NCBI GenBank assembly: GCA_946549155.1
Contig: CAMNQN010000054.1
Span: 1 to 15,564 of the forward strand
Length of the DNA: 15,564 nucleotides
Origin: an uncultured Lachnospiraceae bacterium
GTDB taxonomy: Bacteria; Bacillota; Clostridia; Lachnospirales; Lachnospiraceae
Direction: 5' to 3'
How positions within the stretch are numbered: position 1 is the first letter of the stretch; every line of letters starts with the position of its first letter. The notes under the pieces were generated by a model, which was not told the origin of the DNA, did no database searches, and saw only the letters and a program-made list of their open reading frames with translations. The position numbers were made by a program, and so were the translations under genes. This document shows positions 13,883-15,564 of this stretch, piece after piece.

Positions 13883-15271
13883 TTATTCACAGTTGCCCAC
13901 TGTTCTGGGATACGGAATCACATCGCGGATATTGCTCATCCCGGTCAGATACATCACCAGACGCTCAAAGCCCAGGCCGAAGCCGGCATGGCGGGTGGTC
14001 CCGTATTTTCTCAGATCCATGTAATACTTATACTCCTCCGGATTCATGCCCAGCTCGGAAATGCGCTGCGCCAGAAGCTCAAAGTTTTCCTCTCTCTGGC
14101 TGCCGCCGATGATCTCCCCGATACCGGGAACCAGGCAATCCATAGCCGCCACGGTCTTTCCATCCGGATTCAACTTCATATAAAATGCCTTGATCTCCTT
14201 CGGATAATCGGTAACAAACACCGGTTTCTTAAATACCTGCTCCGTAAGATAGCGCTCATGCTCGGTCTGCAGATCGCATCCCCAGGATACCTTGTATTCA
14301 AACTTATCATTATTCTTTTCCAGAATCTCAATGGCCTCCGTGTAGGTCACATGACCGAAATCCGCATTCATCACACTGCTCAGCCGGTCCAGCAGGCCCT
14401 TGTCCACAAAGGAATTGAAAAACTTCATCTCCTCCGGGGCATGTTCCAGCACATAGCGGAACACATATTTGATCATGGCCTCCGCCAGAATCATATCATC
14501 CTTCAGATCAGCAAAGGCGATCTCCGGCTCGATCATCCAAAATTCCGCCGCATGACGGGTGGTGTTGGAATTCTCCGCCCGGAAGGTGGGACCGAAGGTA
14601 TACACATTCCGGAAGGCCTGCGCGTAGCTCTCGCAGTCCAACTGGCCGCTGACTGTCAGATTTGTGGATTTTCCAAAGAAATCCTTCCTGTAATCCACCT
14701 CGCCCTTGTTATCCAGCGGCACATTTTTCATATCCAGCGTGGTCACACGGAACATCTCGCCCGCGCCCTCGCAGTCGCTTCCGGTAATCAGCGGCGTGTG
14801 CACATACACAAAATCCCGTTCCTGGAAAAATTTGTGTATCGCATAGGCTGCCAGAGAGCGCACACGGAATACCGCCTGGAAGGTGTTGGTCCTGGGCCGC
14901 AGATGCGGAACCGTTCTCAAATATTCCAGGCTGTGGCGCTTCTTCTGCATGGGGTAGTCCGGTGTGGATGCGCCCTCCACCGTCACCTCCGACGCCTGAA
15001 TCTCAAAGGGCTGCTTCGCCTGAGGCGTCTCCACCAGGGTACCCTTTACGATCACCGCCGCCCCCACGTTCATCTTACAGATCTCGCTAAAATTCTCCAG
15101 CTCGTCGCTGTACACAATCTGAAGCGTCTCAAAAAACGTACCGTCATGCAATACCAAAAATCCAAAAGTCTTAGAATCCCGGATGCTTCTCAGCCATCCA
15201 CCCACCGTGATCTCTTTTCCGATATACTCCTCACGGTTCCGGTATAATTCTCTTACTGTCACAAAATCCAT
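13883..15271 (-). CDS. asnS: Asparaginyl-tRNA synthetase
   Basis: It charges tRNA-Asn with asparagine at the cost of ATP; cytosolic class IIb synthetase. The 462-residue length is typical. The N-terminal OB-fold anticodon-binding domain (about 1-115) contains VGGWLRSIRDSKTFGFLVLHDG. The catalytic domain has motif 1 around FFQERDFVYVHTPLI, motif 2 FRAENSNTTRHAAEFWMIEPE near residues 220-240, and motif 3 GLGFERLVMYLTG near the C-terminus. HAAEFWMIEPE favours Asn over Asp specificity. The RBS AAAGGAGA stands 6 bases before the ATG. The promoter is at 15320-15348. The sortase gene follows after 15 bases with no terminator seen, so they are probably cotranscribed. Confidence 0.97.
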   Translation of the reverse strand: MDFVTVRELYRNREEYIGKEITVGGWLRSIRDSKTFGFLVLHDGTFFETLQIVYSDELENFSEICKMNVGAAVIVKGTLVETPQAKQPFEIQASEVTVEGASTPDYPMQKKRHSLEYLRTVPHLRPRTNTFQAVFRVRSLAAYAIHKFFQERDFVYVHTPLITGSDCEGAGEMFRVTTLDMKNVPLDNKGEVDYRKDFFGKSTNLTVSGQLDCESYAQAFRNVYTFGPTFRAENSNTTRHAAEFWMIEPEIAFADLKDDMILAEAMIKYVFRYVLEHAPEEMKFFNSFVDKGLLDRLSSVMNADFGHVTYTEAIEILEKNNDKFEYKVSWGCDLQTEHERYLTEQVFKKPVFVTDYPKEIKAFYMKLNPDGKTVAAMDCLVPGIGEIIGGSQREENFELLAQRISELGMNPEEYKYYMDLRKYGTTRHAGFGLGFERLVMYLTGMSNIRDVIPYPRTVGNCE

Positions 15272-15319
15272 AGCGATTCTCCTTTTATCTTTTATTTCAT
15301 TCGTTTTCCCGCTTTTCTT

Positions 15320-15348
15320 ATTGTAGCATTTCTGCGGCGGCTTGACCA
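15320..15348 (-). promoter_or_regulatory. Promoter of asnS
   Basis: On the minus strand there is a -35 TGGTCA (15348-15343), 17 bases, then a -10 TACAAT (15325-15320, five of six consensus bases). It starts about 50 bases before the asnS ATG. No T-box-like leader fits in the remaining distance. Confidence 0.65.
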
Positions 15349-15410
15349 GAGGTATTTTTGCCGTGCCGCATAAACACGGCGGTAGATATTACGATTCATC
15401 AGATGTGATA

Positions 15411-15504
15411 TTCTTCGTGTTTTGTTAATTGGCAGGACGCAGGAAAAGACGGGGCCGGGCGGGCAGATGCCGCTGGAAAACTGCTCCGGATACAAGAAAC
15501 GCTA
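15411..15504 (+). repeat. Intergenic dispersed repeat, copy C
   Basis: It begins TTCTTCGTGTTTTGTTAAT, then GGACGCAGGA (15435-15444), exactly 28 bases, CTGGAAAA (15473-15480), GCTCCGGATAC (15483-15493) and AAGAAACGCTAG. The alignment to copy A is gap-free from the start through the TCCGGAT box, in the opposite orientation in the window. CTGGA and TCCGG can pair as a hairpin. The GC-rich flank to 15564 shows no right arm like that of copy B. It lies upstream of the asnS promoter, pointing away from asnS. From 15505 to the window end I see nothing else. Confidence 0.72.
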
Positions 15505-15564
15505 GGATGGAGCCGCCCTCCGATTCCGGGCACCGGGGCAGTTCGCCAGGAAATCCTGATGATT

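Noticed and set aside
13988..15247. Open frame of about 419 codons on the plus strand
   Set aside because: It is antisense to asnS and arises from codon bias of that gene; no RBS or recognisable domain.
15360..15380. GCCGTG/CACGGC hairpin as a terminator or riboswitch part
   Set aside because: The stem is only 6 bp, no T-run follows it on either strand, and it lies upstream of the asnS promoter, so it would not be in the asnS leader.
15292..15495. Small 67-codon minus-strand frame over repeat copy C
   Set aside because: It crosses the predicted asnS promoter and is antisense to the repeat. The frame is not kept in copies A and B.

Overview
The window looks like chromosomal DNA from an anaerobic gut-type Clostridia, most likely Lachnospiraceae. 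This is inferred from strong AGGAGG-type ribosome binding sites, the rpsF-ssb-rpsR cluster, a DUF951 gene, a class B sortase, and a huge Thr/Glu-rich SpaA/Cna-B-type surface protein with a KTGD-type sorting signal. No tRNA, rRNA, CRISPR array, transposase or phage gene was found.

Layout. Positions 1-1190 hold a class II fructose-bisphosphate aldolase gene (minus strand) with its promoter and terminator, plus a partial intergenic repeat at the left edge. Positions 1272-3784 hold a compact plus-strand operon for a polar amino-acid ABC importer: binding protein, permease and ATPase. It has a near-consensus promoter and a hairpin in the leader. A bidirectional terminator near 3810-3850 separates it from the convergent surface-protein gene at 3913-8211. 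A 365-base gap upstream of that gene carries its promoter, a perfect 15-base palindrome over the -10 box, a second, palindromic copy of the repeat, and the terminator of the next operon. That operon (8577-9663, minus) is rpsF-ssb-rpsR. Next comes a broken gene (9780-11764) for a secreted caspase-like peptidase with bacterial Ig-like repeats. Upstream of it, in the same orientation, lie a DUF951 gene, a sirtuin, a class B sortase and asparaginyl-tRNA synthetase. asnS has a clear promoter, and beyond it lies a third copy of the repeat.

How parts may work together. The surface protein ends in an NTKTGD-type signal, a membrane helix and a basic tail. A class B sortase about 4.7 kb away is a natural candidate to anchor it, but this is inference. 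The ABC genes are tightly spaced or overlapping and should act as one importer.

The least explained signal is the intergenic repeat family, seen three times (1-94, 8363-8490, 15411-15504). All copies share GGACrCAGGA, exactly 28 variable bases, CTGrAAAA and then a TCCGGAT box. The middle copy is a long imperfect inverted repeat. No known family is assigned from the sequence alone.
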